The notes under the pieces: generated by a model
The model's database searches: none
Told to the model about the DNA's origin: nothing
Seen by the model: the letters and a program-made list of their open reading frames with translations, nothing else
Shown: positions 35,862 through 48,455 of the stretch, piece by piece
Layout of the letters: each line of letters begins with the position of its first letter
Numbering within the stretch: the stretch's first letter is position 1
Translations under genes and position numbers: made by a program
Assembly: GCA_905250075.1 (NCBI GenBank)
Contig: CAJNOP010000023.1
Location: forward strand, 1,610,490 to 1,674,489
Direction of reading: 5' to 3'
From: Rotaria sp. Silwood1
Taxonomy: Eukaryota > Rotifera > Eurotatoria > Philodinida > Philodinidae
Length of the DNA stretch: 64,000 nucleotides

Positions 35862-36281
35862 CTCAATAACGAACAACATTTGAACTTTAATTAAACTATT
35901 TTTCTGTCTCTATTTTTTTATTTTTAAGGATCTTATTATTACAGAGTTGATTTTTTCCACAGTATAACAACATTTTATATTTCGTTTTTATATTCCTATT
36001 TGTATGTTTACGTAAAGAAATCTCCTTTCTTCTAATATTTAAGTAGTAAACGATAAGAACATGGTTGTCGTTCTCTCGTAAGTGTGAGGAAAAAAGTGTA
36101 CAGCGAATGGTTACGCTTGAAAGCATTTTTGTTTGTATTGACATTGCCTTTTATTCATTTATATATACATTCATACCGTAGATATATTAGTTTTTTTTTT
36201 GTGTAAAAAAAAACAGAACGTAAGGTTTTCTTTCTTTTTTTAACCTGCTTGGAGAAATAAAAAGACCATGCTTTAGATAAA

Positions 36282-38056
36282 ATGACAAATAGAGAGATAC
36301 AATCAAGTGATATTACAGTAGAACCAACAAATGTCAATCTAGAATTACAAAATAGTAATACAACTGTTAATAAATTAGTAGATAAAAATGTAAAAAAAAC
36401 ACAAAATTCAACGAAATCATTTACTAATTTTTTGTATAATTCAAGACAAAAAACAGTACTTGGACGGAATGCTCTTAATTGGGGTAATTCAAAAGATAAA
36501 TATAATAATCATAATAATATATCTATTTATATTTTAGCTAAATTATCTATTTTTTATACAATACTCTATTTGTTCTTGGGCTTTTTTTTTGTCGGTTTAA
36601 CTTATGTTTTCGCTTCTATACTTGATCGTACTCAACCAAGATATTATAATACAGAAAGTATAATGGCTGTACGAAGTACAAATGCTGTTGGTTTGTATTT
36701 GTATTTGTATTATTATTTTATATTTATCTATAGTTCTTTTTTTTTCATGTAGTTGGATTAGGTTTTCGACCTCAACCAGTTACTTATGAAAGTCTTATTC
36801 GAATAACAAATGATACAGCACAACAAAAACGTATTGCATCATCTCTACAATTATTTCGAAATGTTTTTCTTCTACAAAGTTCTGATGCTAAAGCTGAAGA
36901 ATGTTCACCACAAAATCCAGCATCTAATTTACCACCTGGTACAGCTTGTTTATTTAATTGGTTTCATATTGTTGAAAGTGAAGATCATCCATGTTCGGAT
37001 AATAAAATGAATGGTTTTAGTTATGAACAACCATGTATTCTTATTAAACTTAATAAAGTATTTAAAAATTGATTCTTGGTGTTTTTTTTAGTAATCAAAA
37101 ATAAAACTATTAAACTGTTTTATATTTAGGTTTATGGATGGAAACCTGTAAAAGGTATTTTGCCGTTAAATATCCAAGAACTGCTAGGTGTTATTAATAA
37201 TAAAAGTATATCAAATTCTGACGTATATATTACATGTGCAGGAACGGTATGTTATACGTATGTTTATTTTGCACTTGAAGAACTTTTTTTTTTATTATTG
37301 AATATTAAAATTAAACATTGAATGCGATGAAAATTTTTATTTAAAAGAAAAGAGTTATTTTTGATTTTTATTATTTGATGATTACACAACCTATGCAAAT
37401 TAATTTGTAACCAAAAAAAAGAAATAAATTCAGCACTGCAGCATAATAGTTTGAACTGTAGATTACTCTTAGAAGCCAGAAAATACGCCATATTCATCTT
37501 TAATGAATACTTGAATTTCATATGTATACCAATCTATTCAATGGTGTAATCATTCTACCATAAATAATCAAGTATTTCAAAAGGCCTAAAGAGAAATTTC
37601 ATGTTCTCATTGCTTTTATGTACTAAATAAGTTTAAGTAATCAAAGCAAGAAATCAGTGAATTTTGTTCTTAATAACATAGCATCCGGCTGATGATGATG
37701 TATTAATCGATGCAACTTATTATTCATTGGCTTATCCATTTGGTTCATCAAAATTCGGTGTTATTCCAAATTATTTCTTTCCATATAGGTAAAAATTTCT
37801 TTTTCCTAACAAAAAATGAAAACTTATATAAAGAATTAAATATTTTGAATTCTTTTTCAGAAATGCAAAAGATCATGTTCAACCATTTGTTTTAGTTCAA
37901 TTTAATATGTTACCATTAAATCGTCTTGTAAGTGTTACATGTCGTGCATGGGCACCCGGTATTGAACATAATGCAAGACGTATGCGTGGCATGGTTAGTT
38001 TTCAAGTATATCGTACACATACTGATATAAAATCTATTGAAAATAATGGTCGTTAA
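36282..38056 (+). CDS. Na+/K+-ATPase beta subunit, copy 2 (tandem paralogue)
   Basis: Five exons: 36282-36690, 36753-37057, 37130-37246, 37682-37788, 37861-38056 (1134 nt, 377 aa). It has the same architecture as the upstream gene, with a longer Asn/Thr/Lys-rich cytoplasmic tail (~85 residues) before the membrane segment (~86-112, LFLGFFFVGLTYVFASIL). The ectodomain has six Cys (AEECSPQ, ACLFN, HPCSD, QPCILI, ITCAG, TCRAW), enough for the three conserved disulfides. Intron positions and phases match copy 1 at three places: before GLGFRP (phase 1), after LIKLNK (phase 0) and within FFPYRN (phase 2). That supports tandem duplication, with later intron loss or gain elsewhere. Protein divergence is large, so the duplication is old. 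An acceptor-like TGCTTTAG sits 5 nt before the ATG. Confidence 0.92.
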
Positions 38057-38848
38057 TAAAAAGAAAACAATGTGCATCTTTAGATTGAGTATATTGAAAC
38101 AAGCTGTTTTCTTTTACATTTTCTCGCTGTATTATAATGTAGTGAGAGAATAGTTTGAAGTATTGGCTGATGTTTTTTTTTCTTGTGTTTGCTTTTCGTT
38201 TTTCTTTTATTTAATAAATAAAATAGAATTATGTTAATGTAAAATGACAGTTGTTCCTTAGATAAATGTCTGTCGATTGAAAAACATATGAAGGTTTGCG
38301 CATAATTTCTTTACTATTTCTTTATAATTTTTAGTAAAAATAAAAGATAAATAGAGTGTTAAGTATTTACCTAAGACAAAGAAACGAATTTTTTCATTTT
38401 AAGAATTATACTATTCAGCTTTGAAAGGATTAATCAATGACTAATAGTAAAAGTTTTATATTAGAATATTTCATAAGTATACACTCTATAAAAAATAAAT
38501 AATCGTTCTTGTGCTCTTTACGCTTTAACAGGCATACTATTCAATTCTTTTTTTTTATTTTCATTCTGTGATTCTGTCTCTCTCGTCTTTTGTATTTATG
38601 ACGAAAAAATAATCATTGCTCTTTTCTTTTTTTGTGATTCTCAATGCTTTAGATAATAATCATACGACAAAAACAAAACCATTTTTATTTATTCAACTTG
38701 TAACGTACAAATTAATTAATTACGTTACACTTTCGATGACCTACTGGAATTATTCAAAAAGTAAAAGAAGCACATAAACAAATTCGATGATTGTTACTAC
38801 TTGTATTTCTATATAATTTAAGGTTGATAGTAACTGTTAAAGTCTGGT
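38057..38848. other. Intergenic, beta subunit 2 to chondroitin synthase
   Basis: About 0.8 kb. A canonical AATAAA at 38213-38218 probably ends the beta-subunit transcript. The sequence TTTCTATATAATTTAAG at about 38805-38821, roughly 28 nt before the next start codon, looks like a splice acceptor. Otherwise nothing is recognised. Confidence 0.45.
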
Positions 38849-41134
38849 ATGAATGAAAAGCAATGTATGTCGCATATATTAGGACATGAATTTAAATTTT
38901 ATGTATTTTTCTTATGTTTTTCTATTATTGGATATATATTTGGTGTATATTATTGGCAAACATTTATTCGACTTCCTTGTACATCAACATTAATTCCAAT
39001 TACACAAATAAAATATTCATTTTATGATCATTTTCAATATCGAACAAAACAAACATGTTATAATGAAAATTCAAAATTATTTTTAACTATAGCTATAATA
39101 TCATCATATGAACGTTTATTAATTTATTTACCTGCTATACTTAACACATGGATATTAACAACAACAAATGATATTGAAATAATTATATTTATTGAAGAAA
39201 AATCATTGACGTCAGAGGAATCGATTGAAAACATTTTTTTTGAATTAAACAACAAGATAAACCAATCTATTAAATCTTGTTTATTTATTGTTAAATTAAA
39301 AAATGTTCAGAATAGTTATCCACCACAAAGAAAAAGTTTCTATGCTCTGAAATTTATTTATGCACTTTATAGTCAAAGAACATCATGGTTATTGCGTTTA
39401 GATGATAATGCTTACGTTAACGTTGAAGAACTTGTTAAATGGCTTAAATTAATTGATCATCGAAAAACGTTGTATCTAGGACAAGGTGGATCTGGAAGGC
39501 GAAATGGGCCACCTATTCATTTTCCACAAGAACAAGTAATTAATTAAATTAAATTAAATTAACTAAATTAATTTTATTTTTAGCTGTTTTGTATGGGTGG
39601 AAGTGGAGTTATACTTTCTCAAAGTACTTTAATTCAACTTGGTCCATGGCTTGATCAATGTTTAAATAATGAAATTCGTACTCCACATGAAGATGTTGAA
39701 TTAGGTCGTTGCATAATAAACCATGTTTATATTAGTTGTACAAGATCTGCCAATACAAACTCTTTATTTTATCATCATTACGGTCCTCGATATAAATTTG
39801 GTCATGATTTTACACCATCAATTGTTTCTCAAGCATTAATTATGCATCCAATTAATGATCAAAATACATTTCAACAAATATATACTTTTTATATACGACT
39901 AAAACAAGAAAAAGAATATTTAGAAAATAATAAATCATTAAAAAAACTAATAAATAGACAAACTTATGTAACGTTTCAATCCAAAGTGGCATTTGATCTT
40001 TCACGAGATACATTTTATCAAAGGATTGATGTAAGATGGAAATCATATATTGAACAAGCTATTCAGTCATATATTGAAAAAACAAGGATAATTTGGCATC
40101 AACGTTTATTTAATTGGACATTGGTAAATGGTAAATTCGTATTCGGTTATCATTGTGTAAAGCCATCATACGGCTTAAAAGTAATAGTTGAAGTTCGATT
40201 AACTGCTCAAACTGTTTCTACATATCCAACTAAAGTTGCTACTACTTATAAAAGATTTCGTATAAATCAACTATTTACAAATAAACATCATTTTGATTAT
40301 CGCGAAATAAATAATATTGAAACAAATGATAATATTTATCAATTAAATCTTATTGTTGTTTCAAGTAATAAAGATGAAGCATTAATAAGATTTATAAATA
40401 ATTATGAAAGTGAAGTATTAAAGTATCCATTAAGACATAAATATTTTACATTAACTATACTTTATTTTTCTTACAAAAAGGAAATAACTAATCGCATTAT
40501 TGATCTTATAAATGGTTTATCCATCAAATATATGTCAATTGTTCGTGTATCAATTATTAATTCAAATCAAACTTCTTATAATCGTGGACTTGGTCGTCAA
40601 TTAGCATCAAAATTATTTACAAATAATCAATTATTATTTTTCTTAGATGCTGATCTTATATTTATTGGACAAGCATTAGATAATACTCGTCGTTTAATGA
40701 TTCACCAATTATCTATATCATCTTGTACAGTCTATTTTCCAATTATATTTTCAGTTTTTTCAAATAGATCTGTTGCTAATGATGATTCAATGATTGATGT
40801 TAATTCAAAAAATGGTTTATTTTCTATTTATGGTTTTGGAAATGTTGCTGTACGTAAACAAGATTTAGATGATATTGGTGGATGGGAAACTAATAATGAT
40901 GATTGGGGTATGGAAGATGTTAATTTATTTCAACGATTTAGTGATTCTTCATCAGAATGTTATGTATTTCGAGCTGTTGAACCTGGTTTAAGACATTATT
41001 ATCATAAAAAAATGTGCAATGGAATTGTGAATAAAGTACGCGAACAAATGTGCCTTGATGCAGATGCAATTTTAATCGGATCACAAATGCATATGGTTAA
41101 TTATTTATTTAATAATATGACTTTGTCTATTTAA
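38849..41134 (+). CDS. Chondroitin sulfate synthase-like, bifunctional (GT31 + GT7)
   Basis: Two exons, 38849-39535 and 39584-41134 (2238 nt, 745 aa). Chondroitin synthases (CHSY1/3, CHPF family) are type II Golgi enzymes that alternate GlcA and GalNAc onto chondroitin. The N-terminal anchor is at ~15-36 (FKFYVFFLCFSIIGYIFGVY). The GT31 domain shows SYPPQRKSFYALKFIYALY (~156-174), WLLRLDDNAYV (~180-190), LYLGQGGSG, FCMGGSGVILS (~231-241) and HEDVELGRC (~264-272). A Tyr/Lys-rich linker follows, then the GT7-like domain with NRGLGRQLAS, FFLDADLIF (~582-590) and WGMEDVNLFQRF (~670-681), which carries the metal-binding D-x-D and the E-D pair. In the GT31 domain the usual DDD is DDN, which may weaken or alter one of the two activities. 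Length and domain order match the family. Confidence 0.92.
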
Positions 41135-42130
41135 GATTTTTATTGTCAAACATCAAATTCAGTTAGGCAATTTTCACATAGAAATAAATAAGTCACTCTT
41201 GCAAAAGATTCTTAATAAAAAAAATATTGTCAAAACTCTTTTAACAATAATGCAACAATGGCAGAAAGAGTTATGAACAGTTTTCGTAATTGAAATGATT
41301 TAGATCGGAGTGCTAAACTTTTGAAGAATTAGGCAAGAAAATTTGAACATAATTTTATCATAGGTAACTGCTGGTGCAAAAGTCTTAGCATAAAATATGT
41401 ATTTAGTTTTCATCTATTTAAAGACAGCTGATTAGAGTTAGAAGCAGCTAGCTAGAATTAGAACTTTTGACGTTTCCAAATATATGTTTAAATTTCTCTT
41501 GTGGAGTCAAATTGACCAATTCTTAGTAAACTTTATGAAATAAATCCAATATGGTGTTTGTTCAAAGCAAAAATAGCAGTTTTAGCGCAGTTCTTGATCT
41601 ACATAGTTTACATATTGGAGTAGGTTCAACTCAACATTACTAAATTCTGTAAAAAAAAAAAAAGACATATTACAATAAGAGAAATTTTGTCTATGCGTTT
41701 CCAATAAAGAGCCAGTTGCTATGGAAAACAGTAGTGATGAAAAAAATTTCTATTTTAAATACTGTTTTTCAAAATATAAAAAGTTTTACAAACTATCGTA
41801 CAAGATAAGAAAAACTAAACAACTAAACATTGCTTCGTATATCGGTTTTGATAGTTTGCAATCGAAATACAGATGTTGACTAAAATATTGTAGAGGTACT
41901 ATTTTGAATCTTTGGAAACAAACTAAAGCAAGCCGTTTAATCTGATACTAGAAGGAAGTTTTGTACATATATTCAGCAATACCGAAAAAGTCTGATTCTG
42001 CAACTAACTGCTTCTGGTTCTAACCAGTTGCCTTTCAGTGACTGAAAAATGATGAAAATTTATATGTGAACACTTTCGCGCCGTAGGTTATATAAATATT
42101 TAATAATTGTATATTGACGAATATATGCTA
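41135..42130. other. Intergenic after chondroitin synthase
   Basis: About 1 kb. AATAAA at 41183-41188, 49 bp after the stop, is the likely polyadenylation signal. The remainder is AT-rich with nothing recognised. Confidence 0.45.
41183..41188 (+). terminator. Polyadenylation signal for chondroitin synthase
   Basis: AATAAA 49 bp downstream of the stop codon. Confidence 0.5.
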
Positions 42131-43103
42131 CTTCAATTAATGTAAGGGAAGTTAGCAGTCGATTCGAGTTTTTCGCAAAACGATTTATTCCAGTGAGTGA
42201 GCCAGATGTAGCTCGACGAACTCTATAGATTGGTACATGTTTCATTTTGATAAGAATAAAATTTAGTCATCAGGACCTTTGGAAAATCTGTAGCAAGGCT
42301 TTGGGAGTGGGTTTCCTCTGACAATTTGCTCCACAAACTGAGCCACTTTTGAAACTTATCTTATTCGATGCAGCTCAACGAGCTCTATCACTTGATATCT
42401 GTTTCAGCTTCAGAAAAATAAAATTGTGGGGGTTAGGATCGCTGGAAGATCTGTAGGAAGGCTTCGGACTCGGATTTCCTCTGATGATTCGCTCCACGAA
42501 CAGAGCCACATCTGAATTTTATCTCATTCGATGCAGCTCAACGAGCTTTATCGATCGGTATATCTTTCATTCGAATAAAAATAAAATTTCGACCAATAAG
42601 GTTTCCGAAAAACTTCCAAACGGCATTCCGATCATGTTACCTTCGACGATCCATTCCCACGCTTGACTCACTAATGAAACACAGTCCAATCGATGCAATG
42701 TGAGGAGCTCTATCGAATGATGTATGTTTGAATATAGTTATTGTATATCTTCATAGACAAGAATACTTATAAAATCAAGATATGTACTCTTTTTTGATTT
42801 TTTTCATTCAACAATTCGCTGGTCAATTTGAACTACTTATCGACCAAAGCGGAATTATTGCTATGTCCCGAGCCATCTCGAATGATATGTTTCATTATAA
42901 TTATCTTTGGTGATAATGTTGGAAATTAGAGGCCTGCTGACTAAAATTTTGTTCTCATCAAAGTGAAAGATATACCAACCAATAGATCTCGTCGAGCTGC
43001 ATCTGGCTTACTACATCGATAATGTGGCTCACTCAATGGAACAAATCATTTTGCGAAAAACTCGAATCGGCTGCTAGCTTCTCTTACATCTTCAATTATT
43101 AGA
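42131..43103. repeat. Composite repeat: ~162-bp tandem units within an inverted repeat
   Basis: Four related units start with GATGCAGCTCAACGAGCTC-like words at 42205, 42367, 42530 and 42692, a period of 162-163 bp. Each continues with a TATCTTTCATT-like stretch and a CTCCACGAACTGAGCCAC-like stretch. In addition, 42131-42270 (AATGTAAGGGAAGTTAGCAG onward) is the inverted complement of about 42960-43103, so the array is bounded by outward-facing copies. An inverted unit core (GTCGAGCTGCATC) lies near 42991-43003. The tandem copies read as short open frames only by chance. The structure is satellite-like or a foldback element with internal amplification. Confidence 0.75.
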
Positions 43104-43533
43104 TTTTAATTGATCAATACTCGCTAGTATGCTCCTCCTTACTGTTGATAAAAATGGTTATTAAATAATAGTTGACAACGAGCTCCAGCCTATGATCAAG
43201 TCGCGATCTATTGAAGATGATTTTTGAATAACTTGAAAGATATAAATGCATCTGCACATCGATATTATAGTTAATGGTTTTGAAAAAAGAACAGGTTTGA
43301 AAATTCATTTTGTATAAGTAATCGTTATAAAGCGACCTCTCTCTTAAATAAGAAATGCCCAAATAGAGGTGTTGTGAAGTTACCTAAACAATAAGAATGT
43401 CGTCTGTCGAAATCTACAAAACTGAAAAGACGTATTACGTTTCTAGAAAAAAAATATCTTCATGAATAATAATTTAATACAATGATTATCAGAAATATCT
43501 ACATAATTTAATTTTAGATTAATTTTTCATGAT
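43104..43533. other. Upstream region of the CCDC24-like gene
   Basis: About 430 bp without a supported exon. AATTTAATTTTAG, ending at 43517, is acceptor-like and lies 16 nt before the start codon. No promoter motif was assigned. Confidence 0.4.
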
Positions 43534-45871
43534 ATGAATTCGATACCAAAAACTAATTCTTGTTCTTCTTCTTCTTCTTTATATATTCCTTATGACAAAC
43601 CAGTATCAACATGGAAAACACTTTCAACAAGTTTAAATCCTGCTGAATGTGATTATGTAAAATTTTATTTGGGTCAAGCATTAATTGAACAATGTGAAGA
43701 AATTGAAAATGAAATTGATAGTCTACTTGACATCTGGCGAGAATATCGGTAAGAAAAAAACTGTTCTTTTCTTTTATTGAATAACACAAAAACAACTCTT
43801 TCTACGAATCTAGAAATGAAACTGTTGCCAATTGTACAGATTCAACAATTCATACATTAGCTGAACCACCTGTACTACGAAAACGTTTAACGACTGAAAT
43901 TGAATTTTTTGTTAAACATATTCATGAACAATGTGCAAAAGATGATCATATATTTCATCGTCGTTTATCCAATGGACATAATTGGAATGCTATTAATTAT
44001 GCACTTGTAACAGGTACTGGTGATGATGAACGTCGTATCCGTGAACGACCTGTATCAGCACGTGATCGTCATGGACGAGAAACACCAACATTAGTTATTC
44101 CAGAACCAGCTGCAAATATTGATGAAACGAAAATAATGAATTCTCTTTCACCACGAACATTATCAAATATTGATATAAATACTGTACGTAATAAATTAAA
44201 AGATTTTACAATTGATGATATTATACAACGTTTAAGACAAGCAATTATTGATGATATTAAAACCCTTGAAAATCATGTTACTTATGTACATGTAAGGTTT
44301 CTTTGTTTTCTTTTCTATTTTATTATTTTTTCTGATTGGTTTTTACTTTAGCAAAAATTAGAAGAAGAAGCAGATTATCGTGCAAAAACAAGAGGCCTTT
44401 TACGAGAACCAACTCTCGGAGGTAATGATATAAGACATGTTCAGCTGATAATTGATAACTGTTTATCACACAAGCAATTATCTATTGTAATAGAAAGAGC
44501 AAAAAAAACGAAATAAGCATACTTTAATGGTACTGTTATAGGATTATAGACAGTCTCGAAATGAAACGATGTAGATTTTTATTAAGTTAATAGAAATATG
44601 AACAAATCTTTAACTGAAAAACAAAATATCTCACGAAGCTAAACAATAGTCAGATGAAATTACGCGAGAGTTTATCAATCTCCAAAAGTAAATGCTACTA
44701 TGAGATAAGTATGATAATCATTATTTAAACATTCATAAAATACTGAATTACCTATTTTATAGAAATGAGAATCATTCATTTGATAATAAAGTGATTATTT
44801 TATACTTCTTTGATGATAATTAAAACGTATATCTCCTTGTGTTTTTGAACTATACATATATTTCTTAGATGATATTGCTCGACAGAGCCTTACAGAAGCA
44901 TCTATATTAAAATCTGCGAAGTGCTGATGACAGATAAATGTATGAATGAAGAAAATAATGTTCCAAAGTTTTCAGAATGTTTAAAAACTTCAATTTGTCG
45001 AATTCTGTGCTGGTAAATGCATCAAAATAGAAATCCAATAGGATACTATTCTACGAGGACGGTTTATTAATGTCATCAGATTAACTTCATAAAGAAAGGT
45101 TTCGTAACTTTTCTAATAACTAGATCTTGATGAATCAAGTAAATATCCAAAAAGTACCAATCAGAAATGTATAGCATCATATTGATATCGATTTCTATTA
45201 GAAATCATCAGTTAAAAATGCACAAGTTTTAAATAATTGTTCTAGTTTTCTTCTTTTTCAAACTTTTCCACTAGAAATATATCAAAATTAATATTATTCT
45301 AATTTTATTTAGAACTTAGAGATGAACGTAATCGACTTGAAAAAGAAATATTTAGTACTACCAATACAACAGATCCACTAGAGACATCAAGTTCATTACA
45401 AAAGTAAAAATTAAAATTTTCTTGTTTTTCTTTTTTTTAATTAAGTCGAATATTAGCTCTCATAGACAAACATCGGCACATGATACTAGCCGTCGTTCAT
45501 CGGCAAGTTCATTAACTAGTTCGATTCAAAGTCCTCGATCATCATTAGATGAAATAACAACAAGAATTACTCCTTCACATGGACCTTTACGTGCTTTTGC
45601 AACTGATCCATCGACAACAACTAAACCTCGTTTATCAATTGATCGGAAAGTTTCTACATTACCAACAACAACTGCGAAGTCAAATACACCTGTATTAGTT
45701 CGTTTGGGTTCAATCAAACAACAAGATTTATTGAAAAAATATCCATCATTAACGACAACAACTACAAATGCAACAAAATCGACTAAAACTCGAGAAACTT
45801 CAACAACACGTATCAATTCAGCTGATAAATTTCGTCAAATGGTGCTTGATTGTCGAGAAATCAGCAACTGA
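43534..45871 (+). CDS. CCDC24-like coiled-coil protein
   Basis: Five exons: 43534-43748, 43814-44291, 44352-44421, 45313-45403, 45457-45871 (1269 nt, 422 aa). The translation is collinear with vertebrate CCDC24, whose molecular role is poorly known. Landmarks are WKTLSTSLNPAECDYVKFYL plus GQALIEQCEEIENEI (N-terminal helix), LAEPPVLRKRLTTEIEFFV, NAINYALV, LKDFTIDDIIQRLRQAIIDD (coiled coil) and LREPTLGELRDERNRLEKEI. The C-terminal ~135 residues are low-complexity Ser/Thr/Arg, often phosphorylated in such tails, ending KFRQMVLDCREISN. Intron 3 is long (~890 bp) and contains nothing recognised. The last acceptor (GAATATTAG) was chosen because the nearer AG breaks the frame. Confidence 0.8.
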
Positions 45872-48455
45872 ATATATAACATTGGATAAAAAATAATTCA
45901 TTTCTAGATGATAATCTAGTTTCCATTAATTTTTATTTTGTATTCAAGTTTAATTTTTCTTTTTTTGAAGTTCTATAATGATAATTCACTATTGATAATA
46001 ATATTTACTTTTATTTTATTTAAATAATATTGAATTACATATGTACATAAATGTTTGAAATGAAAATATTAACCTGTTTTTTTTGTGTCCTTATAGAAAA
46101 GAAATTTTACTGAAGTTTATACATATATATGGAAACATTTCTCATTAATCTGAAATAAAAAAGTAAGAATGTAAGTTATTTTTATCATAGATTTATATAC
46201 GAAATTACATAACGGAAAAAAGAAGCATCCTCAAAATTGAGTCCGCATTTTTCATATATAATTCAGAATAACAGGGTAATACATCGAAGTCTATTTCGCT
46301 TTAATAAAAACATGTTGAAACAATTTGTCTTTTCTAAGTTGATAGGAATTATTTTTTCCACTTCCGAATTGTATATGACTTGATTTTGTTATACATTCAT
46401 AAACTAAATAATAGAAGAAGAAAGGAAGAACTTTCCTTCAACGAATCTGTAACTTTTATATTGATTCATTAAATCAATCTTTCAAAACAATAGTTCATAA
46501 TTGTATAAATCAAAACATTGTCAGAAGAATAATGTATCACATATTGGATACATCTTTGAAATATGAACAAAGGAAACTTTGATCAAAGAGTAATTGTCGA
46601 GTAAAAATTTCGAATCAAAAGTTAAAACAACTGCTACCATGTTAAATAATTGTTGTAATATGAATCAGTGTAAATTAGCCAAACGTTTCAGATTTAATCA
46701 ATCAACGACCAGTTGTAACTTACGAAAAAGAGCATTGATTATTATGAGAAAATGTCAAAATGTTTCAAAGGTGAACCACAAGACTCAAGAAAAACATTGA
46801 AGAGTTGCACGAAAGGATGTATCGAGGTTGTGATATTATTTTAGATGACGAAAGCTATTTCAAGTTAAGTGGAAACCATACTGCGGCAAATCAATAGTAT
46901 AACTCTAGCTACTCGAAAATAATATAAAATCGTTTGGTATACTTGCTGGTAGATAAACATTATGTTTCAGCTGTTTTGCAAGGTTTGACTTATTGAATCA
47001 ATATAGAAGTTGCAAATTCGCTGAGCAAGTATTGCGAATTCGTCTTTTGTCACTTTGTTTATAAATAAATAACCAAATCAGGCAATATTTTGTCCTGTTA
47101 TTAGAGATATAAGCCGATGCATTGATTAGTGTCTGCGGTAGCCGAAGCTTTTCGATGGGTCATTTTAAAAATTTTCTTAGTTTTGAGGAATTCAAAAAAT
47201 GAAAAACGGAAAAAATGATGGAAGAGAACTTGTTAATAACAAATCAGACAGTAACATATCCAAAAACCTGATTTGAAATGTCGGAAATTTTCAAAAACCA
47301 GAGATCTATTTTTGAGTCGCGGCGACGACTCTGTCTATCGGCTTATGCTTCTACCTGTTATTTTGAGTTATACGTGAAAAGTGTGGATTCGTTTTAAAGG
47401 TGTTTCTGTTTTTGTTGTCTTTTCGTTTATGATCATGGGATAAAAAAAGTATTTTTTTTTCAGTACTTTTCTATTGAAATGAGATGGAAGCCGACAATTA
47501 TGTCATTACTTCTATATCACCCACATTATCTTAGTTTAAAATTGAAAATTGACACAAAAAAAAGAATTTATCTAGTAAAAAAAAGCCGACATAAAATATG
47601 TTTATTTGTTCGATGTTTCATAACAACTAACATTGATAGATTACTTGTAAATAGATGCATAAAAGACGAATATATCTGATATTTAGTGACTAATACTTAA
47701 AAATTATTTTAAAATAACAAACTTTAATTCAAATGACATACAAATATGAATTATTGAATGTCTCATACTATCAATATAATACTTAATTTTTTCTATTTAT
47801 GCATTCCAAACTCAACTGCATTCTCACATCAACTTTGACATATACATATTTTCATATTTTGTATTCGATATTAATAGTTCAATGATTTTCAACGATTACT
47901 CTTTTGAAGAATGATTGAGTTATTTTAAAGGGATATATTTTTAGAAAAAAAGTAATAATTTCAGTCACATATTTGCTGATCGTTATCATTTCTATCAATA
48001 TTTACCTGCTATCATGTGATTTTTTGTCCTTTTACTAATTGATGTTTCATATATGCGCAAATGAGATAAAACAAGACCATTACTTTATTTTTATGAAATA
48101 TAGTATATTAGAAAAGACTTTTTATGCAAATTCAAATATTTCTCATTGTGCTTTTTTTAGTATGATAAAAATGACTAAAGAAAAATTATTAGAAAATTTG
48201 AAAACTCATCTAACGAACTTTTATTTGATATAGTTGAGTATTTAATGCTTTTCATGATCATAATTATCGAATCAATAGTATTCTCAATGATGATCATTTA
48301 CTTATGAAAGTGACCTTTATTCGAATGCCAACGTTGTAATCTTTATTCAAATTGTAAACGTAGAAAGCTCAAATTCATATTCTTCATGTATAGCCACAGA
48401 TTTACAAAAGTGTTCTATCATGTCACGTGCTACTCGATTATCAATTGATGATTGA
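45872..48455. other. Intergenic with mariner remnant
   Basis: About 2.6 kb. It contains the mariner-type fragment at 46590-46900 and, around 47105-47365, a diverged inverted repeat: TATAAGCCGAT near 47108 faces ATCGGCTTAT near 47337-47346. Otherwise it is AT-rich with no exon supported. Confidence 0.45.
46594..46900 (+). mobile_element. Mariner/Tc1-superfamily transposase remnant
   Basis: One frame gives a helix-turn-helix-like stretch (KLAKRFRFNQSTTSCNLRKR) followed by a basic linker, then a stop at 46798. The next frame continues MYRGCDIILDDESYFKLSGN (about 46818-46877), the first catalytic Asp region of mariner-type DDE transposases (typically DDESYF). Further stops and shifts follow and no inverted ends were found. 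It is a dead fragment. Confidence 0.65.

Noticed and set aside
35862-36281. Operon-like pairing of the two beta-subunit genes
   Set aside because: The 420-bp spacer is similar to other intergenic gaps here, and intron sharing points to tandem duplication; polycistronic transcription cannot be judged from sequence alone.
42484-42666. Open frame MIRSTNRATSEF and following
   Set aside because: It spans the 162-bp tandem repeat and reads repeat sequence; no independent evidence for a protein.
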